Below, piece by piece: positions 30,143 to 38,338 of a stretch of 60,473 nt of DNA (position 1 is the stretch's first letter; each line of letters starts with the position of its first letter). The notes under the pieces are model-generated. The model saw nothing but the letters and a program-made list of their open reading frames with translations, had not been told where the DNA came from and did no database searches. The translations under genes were made by a program, and so were the position numbers. This DNA is from an uncultured bacterium (lineage in GTDB: Bacteria > Bacillota > Negativicutes > Acidaminococcales > Acidaminococcaceae): the NCBI GenBank assembly GCA_905215645.1, contig CAJMQS010000011.1, positions 1 through 60,473 on the forward strand. Direction: 5' to 3'.

Positions 30143-30556
30143 ATGCTGAAGCAGATTTCTATTTTTGCGGCCAATCACAAAGGGGCCCTGGGAAAGATCA
30201 CCAATGACCTGGCTAAGGCCAACATCAATATTTACACCATGCTGGCTACGGACAGCGCCGAATTCGGCATCATCCGGCTGATTGTGGATAATCCTGACAA
30301 GGCGCTGGACACCCTCCAGAAAGCCGGCTACCAGTGCCGGATCGACTATGTGCTGGCTGTGGATATGGGCTCCGACCAGCCCGGTACCCTGGATAAGATC
30401 CTGACCCACCTGAGCCAGGCCAACGTGTTCGTCCGTTATCTGTACATTTCCTTTGACCGGAAGACTTCCAGCCCCATCGTGGTGCTGAAAACTGACGAAC
30501 CGGAAACTGAGACTTTCCTGAAGGGAAAGGGCTACCTGCTGCTGGATCGGTTCTGA
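30143..30556 (+). CDS. Tandem ACT-domain protein
   Basis: The 137-residue protein consists of two ACT domains: ISIFAANHKGALGKITNDLAKANINIY at the start and AVDMGSDQPGTLDKILTHLSQANVFVRYLY near residue 72. ACT domains bind amino acids allosterically. Adjacent to DAHP synthase, it could sense an aromatic amino acid, but ligand and partner are inferred only from position. ATG follows AAAGGAGG. Confidence 0.88.
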   Translation: MLKQISIFAANHKGALGKITNDLAKANINIYTMLATDSAEFGIIRLIVDNPDKALDTLQKAGYQCRIDYVLAVDMGSDQPGTLDKILTHLSQANVFVRYLYISFDRKTSSPIVVLKTDEPETETFLKGKGYLLLDRF

Positions 30557-30634
30557 AGAAGCAGAGTGAAGAGCATGGAACGGTAAGGACCAACTGGATC
30601 TTTACTTGAGAAAACTGAGAGAATGGAGCCAACC

Positions 30635-31063
30635 ATGAACAACGAAAACAAAAAAGTGAAAGTCCATTATGAAGGCACCCTGAACGACGGGACCAAGTTC
30701 GATTCTTCCTACGATCGGGGGGAACCGCTGGAATTCGTAGTAGGGGCCGGCATGATGATCAAGGGCTTCGATGATGCAGTCCGGAACATGGCCGTGGGGG
30801 AAGTGAAGAACATCCATCTGATGCCGGAAGAAGCCTATGGGCAGCCCAATCCCCAGAACATCCTCACCGTGGAAATCGCCAAGATGCCCGGTTCGGAAAA
30901 CCTGGAAGTGGGCCAGAGGGTGGCCCTGGGAACCCCCAATGGCCAACAGATCCCAGTGCGGGTCACCGAAAAGACCGAGTCCACCATCACCTTTGATGCC
31001 AATCACGAAATGGCCGGCAAGGAATTGAATTTCAAGATTGAACTGGTCGAAGTGGAAGGGTAA
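30635..31063 (+). CDS. FKBP-type peptidyl-prolyl isomerase, SlyD-like
   Basis: The 142-residue protein has the FKBP core KVHYEGTLNDGTKFDSSYDRGEPLEFVVGAGMMIKGFDDAV with the insert-in-flap region typical of SlyD (EEAYGQPNPQNI, then NHEMAGKELNFKIELVEV). The histidine-rich metal-binding tail of E. coli SlyD is missing. It accelerates proline isomerisation and may act as a folding chaperone. ATG at 30635 is preferred because TGGAG lies six bases upstream; an ATG at 30623 is also possible. Confidence 0.92.
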   Translation: MNNENKKVKVHYEGTLNDGTKFDSSYDRGEPLEFVVGAGMMIKGFDDAVRNMAVGEVKNIHLMPEEAYGQPNPQNILTVEIAKMPGSENLEVGQRVALGTPNGQQIPVRVTEKTESTITFDANHEMAGKELNFKIELVEVEG

Positions 31064-31075
31064 GAGGAGAATCTC

Positions 31076-31564
31076 ATGAACCCTTTGTATTTTCTGGAAC
31101 ACCAGTTCCTTCCTTCCGTTGTGTATCCCGGGCCGGACGGGCAGCAGCTCAGCCCTTTTCTTTTGGGGAATGGGTTTGGACCCCTTTCTGCCAGTGTCCT
31201 GACGGATTTTGCGGAAACCGGGGAGGAAGATGGGCCCTCCTATACGGAAAGGGATTTTGCGGCGGAAGGGCTGGAAATCCGCAATGAACACACGGGCCTT
31301 CCCCAGTGCTATGTGCTGCGGATGTATTTTCCTTTTGAGGAAGGGTGGAACTTCAACACCCTGTGTCCTCGGGCCTATTTGGTCCACGGGCTCCAGGGGG
31401 AGGATCCCCGGTATTATACCGTGGAATATGACGCCAACACCATGGGGTACATGCTCTGCAGCTGGGACGGAGAAGGGGATCACACCAATTACGGCCCGGT
31501 GGATCTGGGAGAAGACCCGGAACTGGCCCTGATCCTGAAACGGGAGAAGAGACGGATGGTGTAG
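31076..31564 (+). CDS. Hypothetical protein, 162 aa
   Basis: The product is acidic and rich in aromatic residues (MNPLYFLEHQFLPSVVYPG..., later RMYFPFEEGWNFNTLCPRAYLV and YDANTMGYMLCSWDGEGDHTNYG). It has no signal peptide, transmembrane segment or known catalytic motif. It starts 12 bases after the FKBP gene with AGAGGAG, so the two probably form an operon. No family is recognised. Confidence 0.8.
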   Translation: MNPLYFLEHQFLPSVVYPGPDGQQLSPFLLGNGFGPLSASVLTDFAETGEEDGPSYTERDFAAEGLEIRNEHTGLPQCYVLRMYFPFEEGWNFNTLCPRAYLVHGLQGEDPRYYTVEYDANTMGYMLCSWDGEGDHTNYGPVDLGEDPELALILKREKRRMV

Positions 31565-31614
31565 TGCATGGCAAGCGTCTGCCGGAGGCAGATGCTTGTG
31601 AAACTATAAAATGG

Positions 31615-31657
31615 GAAGTCAGAAACGGCCCCAAAGAGGGCCGTTCTGACTTCTTTC
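31615..31657. repeat. Repeat family A, minimal copy (outer arms only)
   Basis: GAAGTCAGAAACGGCC pairs with GGCCGTTCTGACTTC around CCAAAGAG, followed by TTTC. This minimal version works as a hairpin terminator after the hypothetical gene. Confidence 0.8.
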
Positions 31658-31707
31658 TATCCATCGGAAGGAAAACGCCGGGATGGTGTTTTCCAACTAT
31701 TCTATTT
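31639..31707. repeat. 69-bp direct repeat left of EamA gene
   Basis: The 69 bases from GGCCGTTCTGAC to ACTATTCTATTT recur at 32,721-32,789 with three differences. They include a hairpin GGAAAACGCC gggat GGTGTTTTCC. Confidence 0.85.
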
Positions 31708-31720
31708 CGAGGCGATATTC

Positions 31721-32605
31721 ATGGATAAAAATTGGCGGAGCCCGCTGCTCTGCACCTTGGTGATTGTAATCTGGGGGAGCCTGTACATCTCCGGGCGGCT
31801 GGTGCTCCAGCAGATCCCGGCCCTGTGGGTGCTGTTCATCCGGTATGCCCTTTCTTCGGTGATCCTGCTGGGAGTGGGATACCACAGCCTCCACGGCCAG
31901 ATTGCCATTGCCCGAAAGGATTGGGGCGAGCTGCTGTTTGTGGGAGTGGTGGGATACTTCCTGTCCAATGCGGCCCTGTTTCTGGGCATCCAATATTCCA
32001 GTGCTTCTTTTGCTTCCCTGATCAATTCCCTGACTCCGGTGGTGATTTCCGGCTTGGCCATTGTTTTGTTAGGGGAAAAGGTGACCAAACTCCAGGGGGT
32101 GTCCCTTTTGGTGGCGGTAGTGGGGGCGGCCATCATCATCGGCAGGCCCACCCAGGGGGTGACTACTGCCGGTATGGTGATCTGCGTCTTTGCCCTGTTT
32201 TCCTGGGCCTATGCCACCATCCATCTGAAAAAGCTTACTGCCCGGTACGATCCGCTGTTGATCACCGGCTACGGCATGGCCATTGCGGCCCTGCTATCCC
32301 TGCCCAGTGCCTGGGTGTTTGTACGGACTACTGGGGATGCGGTATCTTTTACAGGAAATATCTGGGCTCCTTTGCTGTATACCTGTATTGTATGCACGGC
32401 CCTGGCCCATCTGCTGTGGAATGAGCTGCTCCAGAAACTGCCTGCCACCTACTGTGCCTCCTTTTATCCCCTCCAGCCCCTTACTTCCATGGTCCTAGGG
32501 GTAGCCATGCTGGGAGAAGTCATGACCCCGAACCTGCTCCTGGGAGCCGCCTGCATCGTAGCGGCCATGGTACTGAACAGTCTGGCAGCCCGCCAGGGGG
32601 TCTGA
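31721..32605 (+). CDS. EamA/DMT family permease
   Basis: The 294-residue protein has ten predicted membrane helices as two EamA repeats, starting SPLLCTLVIVIWGSLYISGRLVL, with the second half beginning near GVTTAGMVICVFALFSWAYATIHLKKL and ending LLLGAACIVAAMVLNSLAAR. Members export amino acids or other small metabolites; the substrate is unknown. The ribosome-binding site is weak (GAGGCG). The gene is framed by near-identical 69-bp repeats, each joined to a family A repeat, which may allow deletion or transfer as a cassette. Confidence 0.9.
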   Translation: MDKNWRSPLLCTLVIVIWGSLYISGRLVLQQIPALWVLFIRYALSSVILLGVGYHSLHGQIAIARKDWGELLFVGVVGYFLSNAALFLGIQYSSASFASLINSLTPVVISGLAIVLLGEKVTKLQGVSLLVAVVGAAIIIGRPTQGVTTAGMVICVFALFSWAYATIHLKKLTARYDPLLITGYGMAIAALLSLPSAWVFVRTTGDAVSFTGNIWAPLLYTCIVCTALAHLLWNELLQKLPATYCASFYPLQPLTSMVLGVAMLGEVMTPNLLLGAACIVAAMVLNSLAARQGV

Positions 32606-32608
32606 ACA

Positions 32609-32738
32609 GAAGTCAGAAACGGCTCCAAAAGGTCAGACGTCAGCTTTGTACGGTTAAGCAGCAAGTCCGTCCTGCTTATTGCCAACAAATCTGACGTCTG
32701 ATTTCTGAAAGGCCCGTTAAGGCCGTTCTGACATCTTT
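32609..32738. repeat. Repeat family A, copy
   Basis: GAAGTCAGAAACGGC at the left and GGCCGTTCTGACATC at the right, with inner arms GTCAGACGTCAGCTT and AATCTGACGTCTGATTTCTG, reproduce the family. The left part is about 15 bp shorter than in the copy at 4,335. Confidence 0.8.
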
Positions 32739-32789
32739 CTATCCATCGGAAGGAAAACGCCGGGATGGCGTTTTCCAACTATTCCATTT
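32721..32789. repeat. 69-bp direct repeat right of EamA gene
   Basis: Second copy of the 31,639 repeat, with a perfect hairpin GGAAAACGCC gggat GGCGTTTTCC (32,752-32,776). A TATAAT follows at about 32,794, so the copy supplies the upstream part of the promoter of the cation efflux gene. Confidence 0.85.
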
Positions 32790-32836
32790 GTGCTATAATG
32801 GGGGCAATTCTGTACGAGAGAGGCTGGCTGGTATTT

Positions 32837-33970
32837 ATGGGTATTTCATTGACAAACGGGCGGCGGGAAAACATCATCCTGCAGACCAGCTGCATCGGGA
32901 TCCTGGTCAATCTCTTGCTGGCTGGATTCAAGGCTGTGGTCGGCTTCAGCACCAACTCCATCGCCATCCTGATGGATGCACTGAACAACCTGTCCGATGT
33001 GCTGTCTTCGGTGATCACCGTGGCCGGAGCCAAACTGGCAGACCGGAATCCGGATTTTGAGCATCCTTTCGGCCATGGCCGGTATGAATACCTCAGTGCC
33101 CTGGTGATTTCCATCATCATCTTTTACGCCGGCGTCACCGCTATGGTGGAAAGCGTGAAAAAGATCCTGGATCCGGAAGTCCCGGAATATACCACGGCTT
33201 CCCTGGTGCTCTTGGCAGTGGCTGTCATCGTCAAGATCGTCCTGGGCCGGTACGTGAAGCGCAAGGGAGCGGAAGCCGATTCCGGGGCCCTGATCGGTTC
33301 CGGATCCGATGCCTTGTTCGATGCTGTCCTTTCCTTTTCTGTCCTGGTGGCGGCCCTGATTTACCTGGGCTGCGGGGTCTCCCTGGAATCCTATGTGGGC
33401 ACGGTGATCGCCTGTTTCATCCTGAAAAGCGGTTTTGGCATGCTCCGGGATACCCTGAACGAAATCTTAGGAGAGCGTCCGGATCCCCTTCTGGTCCGGC
33501 AGATCAAGAACCTCTTGGTGGAAGAACCGGAGATCCGGGGAGCCTACGACCTGATGATCAACAATTATGGACCCGGCCGGAACTATGCTTCCGTCCACAT
33601 TGAACTGCCCGATGTGATGACCGTAGAACAGGTGGACCGGCTGACCCACCGGATCCACGAAAAGGTCTTCAAAGCCACCGGCGTCCATCTGTCCGGGGTC
33701 ACAGTGTATTCTTACAACACCCGGGATCCGGAAGCTGCCCAGATGCGGGAACAGGTGAGCCAGCTGGTGATGAAGCATCCCTGGGCGCTCCAGGTCCATG
33801 GGTTCTATGTGGACAGGACGAAGAAAACCATGCGCTTCGATGTGGTGGTCACCTTTGGACGGGACCGAGAGCCGCTCATCCAAGAGCTCCAGCAGGAAAT
33901 CACCCGCCTGTATCCCGATTACCAGGTCTCCGTGGACATCGATCGGGATATTTCGGCTCTCCAAGGCTAA
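32837..33970 (+). CDS. Cation diffusion facilitator efflux protein
   Basis: The 377-residue CDF protein has six membrane helices and the metal site pattern SIAILMDALNNLSD in helix 2 with GHGRYEYLSAL nearby, plus SDALFDAVLS in helix 5; the cytoplasmic C-terminal domain follows and has an extra extension after SYNTRDPEA. CDF proteins export Zn, Mn, Fe or other divalent metals against protons. Adjacent DtxR-type regulator suggests Fe or Mn. ATG at 32837 is chosen; the spacing to GAGAGGC is long and the frame continues upstream through the repeat. Confidence 0.9.
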   Translation: MGISLTNGRRENIILQTSCIGILVNLLLAGFKAVVGFSTNSIAILMDALNNLSDVLSSVITVAGAKLADRNPDFEHPFGHGRYEYLSALVISIIIFYAGVTAMVESVKKILDPEVPEYTTASLVLLAVAVIVKIVLGRYVKRKGAEADSGALIGSGSDALFDAVLSFSVLVAALIYLGCGVSLESYVGTVIACFILKSGFGMLRDTLNEILGERPDPLLVRQIKNLLVEEPEIRGAYDLMINNYGPGRNYASVHIELPDVMTVEQVDRLTHRIHEKVFKATGVHLSGVTVYSYNTRDPEAAQMREQVSQLVMKHPWALQVHGFYVDRTKKTMRFDVVVTFGRDREPLIQELQQEITRLYPDYQVSVDIDRDISALQG

Positions 33971-34128
33971 TCCATTTGCCTATGAGGAATGGTCATTTCC
34001 TGGCGGAATGGATAGGTCTTGGAAGGCGGCTCTGCTGATTTGCACATTTCCCTTGCATAGTGTAGAATAGAATGTAAAGACTATCAAATATCCGGCATCC
34101 TGGATGCTGCAGCAATAAGGTGAAACGA

Positions 34129-34512
34129 ATGGAATACCATGAATCTGAATCGACGGAAATGTACCTGGAGACCATCCTGGTGCTGAAGAACCGGCTGGGG
34201 CTGGTGCGCTCCATTGACATAGCTAATGAAATGGGCTATTCCAAGCCAACCATCAGCGTGGCCATGAAAAAATTCCGAGGGGAGGGCCTGGTCACTGTGG
34301 ACGAGTCCGGGTTCGTCAACCTGACGGAAGCGGGCCGGGATATTGCTGAACGGATCTATGAACGGCATCAGGTCCTGACTCACATCCTCATGTCCCTGGG
34401 AGTATCTCGGGAACATGCAGAACATGACGCCTGCAAGATCGAGCACGATATCTGTGACGAGACATTCGATGCCCTGAAAAAGGAATATCTCAGGCTGCGT
34501 TCTAAAAAATAA
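34129..34512 (+). CDS. DtxR-family metal-dependent regulator
   Basis: The 127-residue protein has the DtxR winged helix (RSIDIANEMGYSKPTISVAMKKFRGEGLVTV) and the dimerisation helix with metal ligands HDACKIEH. Met11, Cys102, Glu105 and His106, with His80, occupy positions equivalent to DtxR Met10, Cys102, Glu105, His106 and His79, whereas MntR has Asp at the first position. This favours iron over manganese, by inference. The SH3-like domain of long DtxR proteins is absent. ATG at 34129 follows AAGGTG. It sits downstream of a CDF exporter. Confidence 0.88.
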   Translation: MEYHESESTEMYLETILVLKNRLGLVRSIDIANEMGYSKPTISVAMKKFRGEGLVTVDESGFVNLTEAGRDIAERIYERHQVLTHILMSLGVSREHAEHDACKIEHDICDETFDALKKEYLRLRSKK

Positions 34513-34518
34513 CCGATT

Positions 34519-34561
34519 ACGGGGGTGTTGTGCAGATTGCGTGCAGCACCCCTGTATTTTT
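34519..34561 (+). terminator. Rho-independent terminator
   Basis: GGGGGTGTTGTGCA pairs with TGCAGCACCCCTG around GATTGCG and is followed by TATTTTT. Confidence 0.85.
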
Positions 34562-34579
34562 ACTAAGGGAGGAAATGAC

Positions 34580-34999
34580 ATGCATTTTACGGCTTATGAG
34601 CAGCTGCCACAAGAAGCTCGAACCCTGCGGGAAGAAGTGTTCTGCGGGGAACAGGGATTCCAGGAGGAATTCGATGAAATCGACCAAAAGGCTCATCACG
34701 GCCTTTTGTGGGATGACGGAGGTCAGCCTGTGGGGGTCTGCCGGTTCTTCCCAGGTCCGGAACCAGGAACCTGGATCCTGGGACGGGTGGCTGTAAAAAA
34801 ATCCCAGCGGAAAACCGGTGTGGGATCTGAACTGATCCGGGGGATGGAGGAGGCCGTCCGGAAACTGGGGGGCCGGGAAATCCACCTCCATGCCCAGGTG
34901 CGGGCCCGGCATTTTTACGAAACCCTGGGGTATCGAGCCTACGGTCCAGAAGAACCGGAAGAGGGCGTGCTCCATCAGTGGATGAAAAAGACCCTGTAA
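34580..34999 (+). CDS. GNAT N-acetyltransferase, ElaA-like
   Basis: The 139-residue single GNAT domain begins HFTAYEQLPQEARTLREEVFCGEQGF and contains the acetyl-CoA pyrophosphate loop as VAVKKSQRKTGVGSELIRGM, then the HFYETLGYRAYG C-terminal signature. The opening LREEVFxxEQGFxEEFD is typical of ElaA-type enzymes. The substrate is unknown. ATG at 34580 follows GGGAGG; it is a single-gene unit between two terminator or promoter regions. Confidence 0.9.
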   Translation: MHFTAYEQLPQEARTLREEVFCGEQGFQEEFDEIDQKAHHGLLWDDGGQPVGVCRFFPGPEPGTWILGRVAVKKSQRKTGVGSELIRGMEEAVRKLGGREIHLHAQVRARHFYETLGYRAYGPEEPEEGVLHQWMKKTL

Positions 35000-35039
35000 A
35001 TGAAAAAATAAAAAAATCCCGTCTTTTTGAAATTTGTTG

Positions 35040-35068
35040 TTGACACCAATGAAGATTTCGTGTAGAAT
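35040..35068 (+). promoter_or_regulatory. tRNA-Asn promoter
   Basis: TTGACA (35040-35045) and TAGAAT (35063-35068) are 17 bases apart, 14 bases before the tRNA. Confidence 0.85.
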
Positions 35069-35082
35069 AATCTTCGTTGAGA

Positions 35083-35158
35083 TTCCCCGATAGCTCAATG
35101 GTAGAGCACTCGACTGTTAATCGAGTTGTTGTAAGTTCGAGTCTTACTCGGGGAGCCA
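35083..35158 (+). tRNA. tRNA-Asn (GUU)
   Basis: The 76-base gene folds as a canonical tRNA: acceptor TCCCCGA/TCGGGGA, D arm with AGCTCAATGGTAGAGCA, anticodon stem CTCGA/TCGAG with GTT at 35116-35118, T loop GTTCGAGTC, discriminator G and encoded CCA. Confidence 0.97.
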
Positions 35159-35170
35159 ATTGCAAATCAT

Positions 35171-35195
35171 GCCGGACGGATGTCCGGCTTTTTTT
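35171..35195 (+). terminator. Rho-independent terminator after tRNA
   Basis: GCCGGAC pairs with GTCCGGC around GGAT and is followed by seven T. Confidence 0.92.
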
Positions 35196-35252
35196 AAATT
35201 ATGATGGGTTTGCCGCTTTGCCCGGCACCGAAGCTGTCCAAGAGAATATGAG

Positions 35253-36074
35253 GTGTTTTATTTGGTTGGAATTTTAACGGTTGATCAAGATAAATGTGTA
35301 AAGTGTGGGATCTGTTCCAAAGTCTGTCCCAGCTGTATCATTGAAATGGGAGAAAACGGCCCTGTCTGTATCAATGATATGTCCTGCATGTCCTGTGGTC
35401 ACTGCGTTTCCGTCTGTCCTACCGGTGCTCTTGACAACTCCCGCTGCCCCTATGCAGAAACTGAACCCATCCCTATGGAAGTGCTGGATGCCAAGACCGC
35501 GTACAACTTCCTGCGTATGCGCCGGAGCATCCGGAATTTCACGCCGGAGCTGGTCAGCGAAGAAAAGATGAAACAGCTGCTGGATATCGCCCGGTATGCT
35601 CCCACCGCCGCCAATTCCCAGGGACTGTACTATATTGTGGTCTCGGACCGGGAGCTGATCAAAAAGATCACCGACTGTGTGGCTGACTGGATGCAGGAAG
35701 AAATCGACAACAATTCTCCTCGCCGCCGGTATTTCCGGAAAGTCCTGGAAGTCTATCGGGATCGGGGCGTGGATATCATCGGGCGGAACGCCAAACAGCT
35801 GGTGTTCGCCCTGGCCCGCCGGCTGAACGTGACCGGCGTGAGCAACTGCGAACAGGCCTGGACCTATGTGGAACTGTATGCACCCACCCTGGGCCTGGGA
35901 ACCACGATTATGGGCTTTATTGAAACCTGTGCCCGGGCAGATTATGCTCCCTTGCGGGAACTGCTCCAGGTGCCTCAGAAACAGGTCATTGTAGGGACTC
36001 TGCTGGTGGGGTATCCCAAGTATAAATATAACCGTTTGGTGGACCGGCAGCATCTGAAGGTAGAGTTCCGGTAA
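35253..36074 (+). CDS. Ferredoxin-domain nitroreductase
   Basis: The 273-residue protein fuses an N-terminal 2x[4Fe-4S] ferredoxin domain (CVKCGICSKVCP and CMSCGHCVSVCP, residues 15-60) to a nitroreductase domain (RRSIRNFTPELV, ARYAPTAANSQG, GLGTTIMGF) that should bind FMN. Such fusions couple reduced-ferredoxin or metabolite oxidation to flavin chemistry in anaerobes. The start is uncertain: GTG at 35253 is given, but TTG at 35262 is better spaced from the AGGTG and would also serve. Confidence 0.9.
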   Translation: MFYLVGILTVDQDKCVKCGICSKVCPSCIIEMGENGPVCINDMSCMSCGHCVSVCPTGALDNSRCPYAETEPIPMEVLDAKTAYNFLRMRRSIRNFTPELVSEEKMKQLLDIARYAPTAANSQGLYYIVVSDRELIKKITDCVADWMQEEIDNNSPRRRYFRKVLEVYRDRGVDIIGRNAKQLVFALARRLNVTGVSNCEQAWTYVELYAPTLGLGTTIMGFIETCARADYAPLRELLQVPQKQVIVGTLLVGYPKYKYNRLVDRQHLKVEFR

Positions 36075-36089
36075 AAAGGAGCTGATTCC

Positions 36090-36521
36090 ATGATCCAGGG
36101 AAAGACCATTATCTGTGAAGAAGTTTTTGTCCAGCTGGTCCGCCTGGCTGCTGCCAGGGTGGAGAACGTGACCCTGTGGGAACAGAGCGGGGGCGGCCTC
36201 ATGTCTTTTGCCAAGGGGCTGGCCGGGAAAAATACCCCTGCTGTCTCGGTGGAAAAGACGGACGCGGAAGTCCAGGAAAACGGCACGGTGAAAAAAGGCC
36301 ATGTGGCTTTTGTCCTGAAAGTGTCGGCGGCCTATGATGCTTCCATTCCGGAAACCGTGGAAAAACTGCGGGAAGCCGTGGTGAAAGAAGTGGTCCGGAT
36401 CACGGATTTCCAGGTGGACCGGGTGGATATCATCGTAGCCCAGCTGGAAGGAGCGGAACAGCTACCCATTGCTGCGGAAGATACGCCGGAAGAAGAGAAA
36501 GACCGGGAGAATGGTCAATGA
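36090..36521 (+). CDS. Asp23/Gls24 family envelope stress protein
   Basis: The 143-residue protein begins MIQGKTIICEEVFVQLVRLAAARVENVTLW and has the Asp23 core with HVAFVLKVSAAYDASIPETVEKLREAVVKEV and FQVDRVDIIVAQ. Family members are cell-envelope or alkaline-stress-associated proteins. It starts 15 bases after the nitroreductase with AAAGGAGC, so they are probably co-transcribed. An acidic tail (EDTPEEEKDRE) ends it. Confidence 0.88.
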   Translation: MIQGKTIICEEVFVQLVRLAAARVENVTLWEQSGGGLMSFAKGLAGKNTPAVSVEKTDAEVQENGTVKKGHVAFVLKVSAAYDASIPETVEKLREAVVKEVVRITDFQVDRVDIIVAQLEGAEQLPIAAEDTPEEEKDRENGQ

Positions 36522-36523
36522 AT

Positions 36524-36573
36524 AGGGGAGCTGCTGCATGTGTGGATTTGCACACGCAGCGGCTCCCTTTTTC
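36524..36573 (+). terminator. Rho-independent terminator
   Basis: GGGAGC and GCTGC with TGTG pair with CACACGCAGC and GGCTCCC around a GGATTTG loop and are followed by TTTTTC. Confidence 0.88.
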
Positions 36574-36683
36574 AATTGTCCATTCGGAATATACAGAATT
36601 CTGCTCTTTTGCCTTGACGGTACACAGTCCTTTGACAGAAAGATAAATTATTGGAAATTATCGTAAATTAACAAAATTCATAC

Positions 36684-36737
36684 TAGACGAATAATTCAAT
36701 ATCTCTTATAATGAGTGTAATCAAATCATTATAAGAG
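36684..36737 (+). promoter_or_regulatory. AbgT promoter covered by a 12-bp perfect inverted repeat
   Basis: The -10 TATAAT (36707-36712) lies inside the left arm CTCTTATAATGA (36703-36714). The right arm TCATTATAAGAG (36726-36737) runs into the ribosome-binding site. A TAGACG at 36684-36689, 17 bases upstream, could be the -35. Because the left arm precedes the transcription start, the symmetry suggests a protein operator rather than an RNA hairpin. Confidence 0.7.
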
Positions 36738-36745
36738 GTGATCCC

Positions 36746-38338
36746 ATGGAAAAAGAAAAAAAATCTCTCATGAACCGCTTTATCGATATCATCGAAAAAG
36801 GCGGCAACAAACTCCCGCATCCCTTCATCCTGTTTGGTATCCTCCTGGTGGCAATTCTGGTCTTGTCCTTTATTTTCAGCCAGCTGGGAACCAGTATCAC
36901 CTACTACAGTGCCTCAAAGACGGCAGGTGCTGCCGGAAAAGAAGTGACGGTAAAGGTGGTCAATCTGCTGTCTGCAGACAACCTCCGGTATCTGATCACC
37001 AAATATCCGGACATCTATGTGGGGTATACCCCCCTGAAGCTGACCCTGATCATGATGGCCACAACGGCTTTCATCGATAAGACAGGCTTCTTTGAGACCT
37101 TGATGAAAAAATACTTGCTGAAGGCGCCCAAGTCTCTGATCACGTTTGCCGTTGCTTTTATGGCTGTCAATGCCAACCTGATGAGCGATGCCGGGACCTA
37201 CTTCTCCCTGGCCATCGGCGGGGTCATTTTCCACGCCATGGGCCGGAATCCTCTCATTGGAGTGATCTTGGGCTATGCAGGATGCAGCGGCGGTTTTACA
37301 GCCAACCTGTTCCTGGCCGGGACGGATGCCTTGCTGGCCGGTATCACGGAAAACATCGTAGAACAGATGGGGCTGCCGGTGGCTATCAACCCAGCCATCA
37401 ACTATTTCTTCATGGCTTCCGCCACTTTCTTCCTGGCCATCACCTTGACCCTGTTCACGGAAAAAGTGGTCTGCAAGATGGTGGGGGATGGGGAAGGTGT
37501 GGTAGACCGTTCCCTGCTGGAAAAATATAAACCCACGCCAGAGCAGGAAAAAGGCCTGCGTTGGAGTGCTTACGGGTTCCTGTTCTTCCTGGCGGTGATG
37601 GCCCTTTTGACCGTACCCCAGAATGCCATTTTGCGGAACGAGGCAGGCGGCTTCCTGCCCAAATCTCCTCTGTTCCAAGGCATCACCATGATCATCGCCT
37701 TCCTGTTCGTGAGCACCGGCATGCCCTATGCTTTTGCCACCGGACAAATCAAGAAAGGCCGTGACTTGGCCGGCATCCTGAACGCTGGGCTGAAGACGGC
37801 CATTCCCCTCATGACCACCACCTTCATGGCCTGCGTGTTCATCGATATGGTGAACAAATCCAATATCTTCAAGATGGTCGCCATTGCCGGAGCAGAAGTC
37901 CTGAAAGGGGCCGATGTAGGAGTCCTTCCTCTCTGCCTGCTGGTGATTTTCGTCACCACTTTAGTGAATCCCTTCATGACCAGCGGCTCTTCCAAGTGGC
38001 TGCTCATCGCTCCCATGGTAGTGCCTATGTTTGCCATCCTCCATGTGCATCCGGCCTATGCCCAGCTGGCTTACCGGATCGGGGATTCCTGTACTAACAT
38101 CTGTTCGCCTCTCCATTCGGCCCTGCCGGTGATCATCGGGCTCCTGGAAGAATATCAGAGTGAAGGGCTGATTCCTCTGCGTCCGGGAGAAACGGAACAG
38201 CGGGATATCGGTATGGGGACCATATTCTCCCTGACCATTCCCTATTCCATGGTGCTCCTGGCTACCATGACCGCCATGTTCATCGTCTGGATGGTCCTGG
38301 ATCTGCCCATCGGGCCGGGGGTGACGCTGTATATTTGA
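36746..38338 (+). CDS. AbgT-family transporter
   Basis: The 530-residue membrane protein has the AbgT architecture: a short cytoplasmic start MEKEKKSLMNRFIDIIEKGGNKLPHPF, about twelve helices, the NANLMSDAGTYFSLAIGG and GCSGGFTANLFLAGTDALLAG hairpins, and the late FMTSGSSKWLLIAPMVVPM and GDSCTNICSPLHSALPVI segments. AbgT imports p-aminobenzoyl-glutamate; related proteins may export drugs or move other dicarboxylate-like peptides. The following amidohydrolase could process the imported substrate. Confidence 0.93.
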   Translation: MEKEKKSLMNRFIDIIEKGGNKLPHPFILFGILLVAILVLSFIFSQLGTSITYYSASKTAGAAGKEVTVKVVNLLSADNLRYLITKYPDIYVGYTPLKLTLIMMATTAFIDKTGFFETLMKKYLLKAPKSLITFAVAFMAVNANLMSDAGTYFSLAIGGVIFHAMGRNPLIGVILGYAGCSGGFTANLFLAGTDALLAGITENIVEQMGLPVAINPAINYFFMASATFFLAITLTLFTEKVVCKMVGDGEGVVDRSLLEKYKPTPEQEKGLRWSAYGFLFFLAVMALLTVPQNAILRNEAGGFLPKSPLFQGITMIIAFLFVSTGMPYAFATGQIKKGRDLAGILNAGLKTAIPLMTTTFMACVFIDMVNKSNIFKMVAIAGAEVLKGADVGVLPLCLLVIFVTTLVNPFMTSGSSKWLLIAPMVVPMFAILHVHPAYAQLAYRIGDSCTNICSPLHSALPVIIGLLEEYQSEGLIPLRPGETEQRDIGMGTIFSLTIPYSMVLLATMTAMFIVWMVLDLPIGPGVTLYI

